A DNA stretch of 6,133 bases from an uncultured Oscillospiraceae bacterium (GTDB lineage: Bacteria; Bacillota; Clostridia; Oscillospirales; Acutalibacteraceae): NCBI GenBank assembly GCA_900552115.1, contig URYP01000120.1, positions 1-6,133 on the forward strand, read 5' to 3'. Numbering within the stretch: position 1 is the first letter of the stretch; each line of letters starts with the position of its first letter. Positions 6,020-6,133 of the stretch are shown piece by piece. The notes beneath the pieces were generated by a model, which was not told where the DNA came from, did not search any database, and saw only the letters and a program-made list of their open reading frames with translations. The translations under genes and the position numbers were made by a program.

Positions 6020-6048
6020 AGTATACCAGATAAACCATAAGAAGTCGA
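6020..6048 (-). promoter_or_regulatory. Sigma-A-type promoter of the GNAT-diguanylate cyclase unit
   Basis: On the minus strand the -35 is TCGACT (6043-6048), the spacer is 17 nt, and the -10 is TATACT (6020-6025) with an extended TG (TGGTATACT). The -10 matches consensus at 5 of 6 bases and the -35 at 4 of 6. The predicted start near 6013 gives a leader of about 100 nt before the ATG at 5912. A further perfect TATAAT at 6116-6111 on the minus strand could be a second -10, but its -35 would lie outside the window. Confidence 0.6.
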
Positions 6049-6076
6049 CTGTTTTTTCATGCGGCGGTATCAGATC

Positions 6077-6118
6077 TTGACTGCCGGTTTGACTATCGCA
6101 TCATGGATTAATTATAGA
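6077..6118 (+). promoter_or_regulatory. Possible rightward promoter elements for a gene beyond the window
   Basis: TTGACT occurs twice, at 6077-6082 and 6089-6094. The second copy is followed after 18 nt by TATAGA (6113-6118), a weak -10. This suggests a promoter divergent from the GNAT promoter, reading out of the right edge. No coding region for it is visible inside the window, so the call is tentative. Confidence 0.28.
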
Positions 6119-6133
6119 CGGTCTGAAATAAGC

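Noticed and set aside
5415..6080. Long rightward open frame of 221 codons
   Set aside because: It is antisense to the clearly recognisable GNAT gene and shows no family features, so it is a shadow frame.
1..6133. Search for CRISPR, tRNA, rRNA, insertion sequences, toxin-antitoxin or phage-defence genes
   Set aside because: No spaced repeats, cloverleaf-like sequences, transposase or paired small genes were seen. All large frames are assigned to ordinary families.

Overview
The window is a chromosomal stretch of a bacterium that is most likely a member of the Bacillota (Clostridia or Negativicutes type). The evidence is strong AGGAGG-type ribosome binding sites before most genes, sigma-A-like promoters with extended -10 elements, compact U-tailed terminators, mid-range base composition, and protein families common in that group. 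The genus cannot be fixed from sequence alone. I see no insertion sequence, phage gene, CRISPR array, tRNA or rRNA.

Layout, left to right. A perfect 12-bp inverted repeat sits at the left edge, followed by a rightward gene for a half-size EamA/DMT membrane transporter (43-471). A strong hairpin terminator (476-515) separates it from a convergent leftward pair: an ECF-type sigma factor with a cysteine-bearing C-terminal extension (1193-2053), translationally coupled by an ATGA overlap to a DUF2461 protein (516-1196). The 239-bp gap to the right of the sigma gene holds its promoter region, which contains an imperfect direct repeat, and the terminator of the next gene. That gene is a leftward FUSC-family membrane protein (2293-4023), with its own promoter and a probable TTG start. 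Beyond another terminator lies a leftward two-gene unit: a GNAT acetyltransferase (5139-5912) followed 41 bp later by a soluble diguanylate cyclase with an N-terminal NTF2/SnoaL-like domain (4159-5097). The right edge (5913-6133) is non-coding. It carries the GNAT promoter, a roughly 100-nt leader with two mutually exclusive small hairpins at the ribosome binding site, and possible rightward promoter elements facing out of the window.

There are thus four transcription units: EamA (+), sigma-DUF2461 (-), FUSC (-) and GNAT-GGDEF (-). The sigma factor and the c-di-GMP synthase make this a small cluster of regulators next to two membrane transport proteins. Separate terminators and promoters argue against one shared pathway. 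I found no clear evidence of a new multi-gene system. The most interesting items are the sigma factor that lacks a neighbouring anti-sigma gene but is coupled to DUF2461, the NTF2-GGDEF fusion without an inhibitory I-site, and the regulatory repeats and hairpins upstream of the sigma and GNAT genes.
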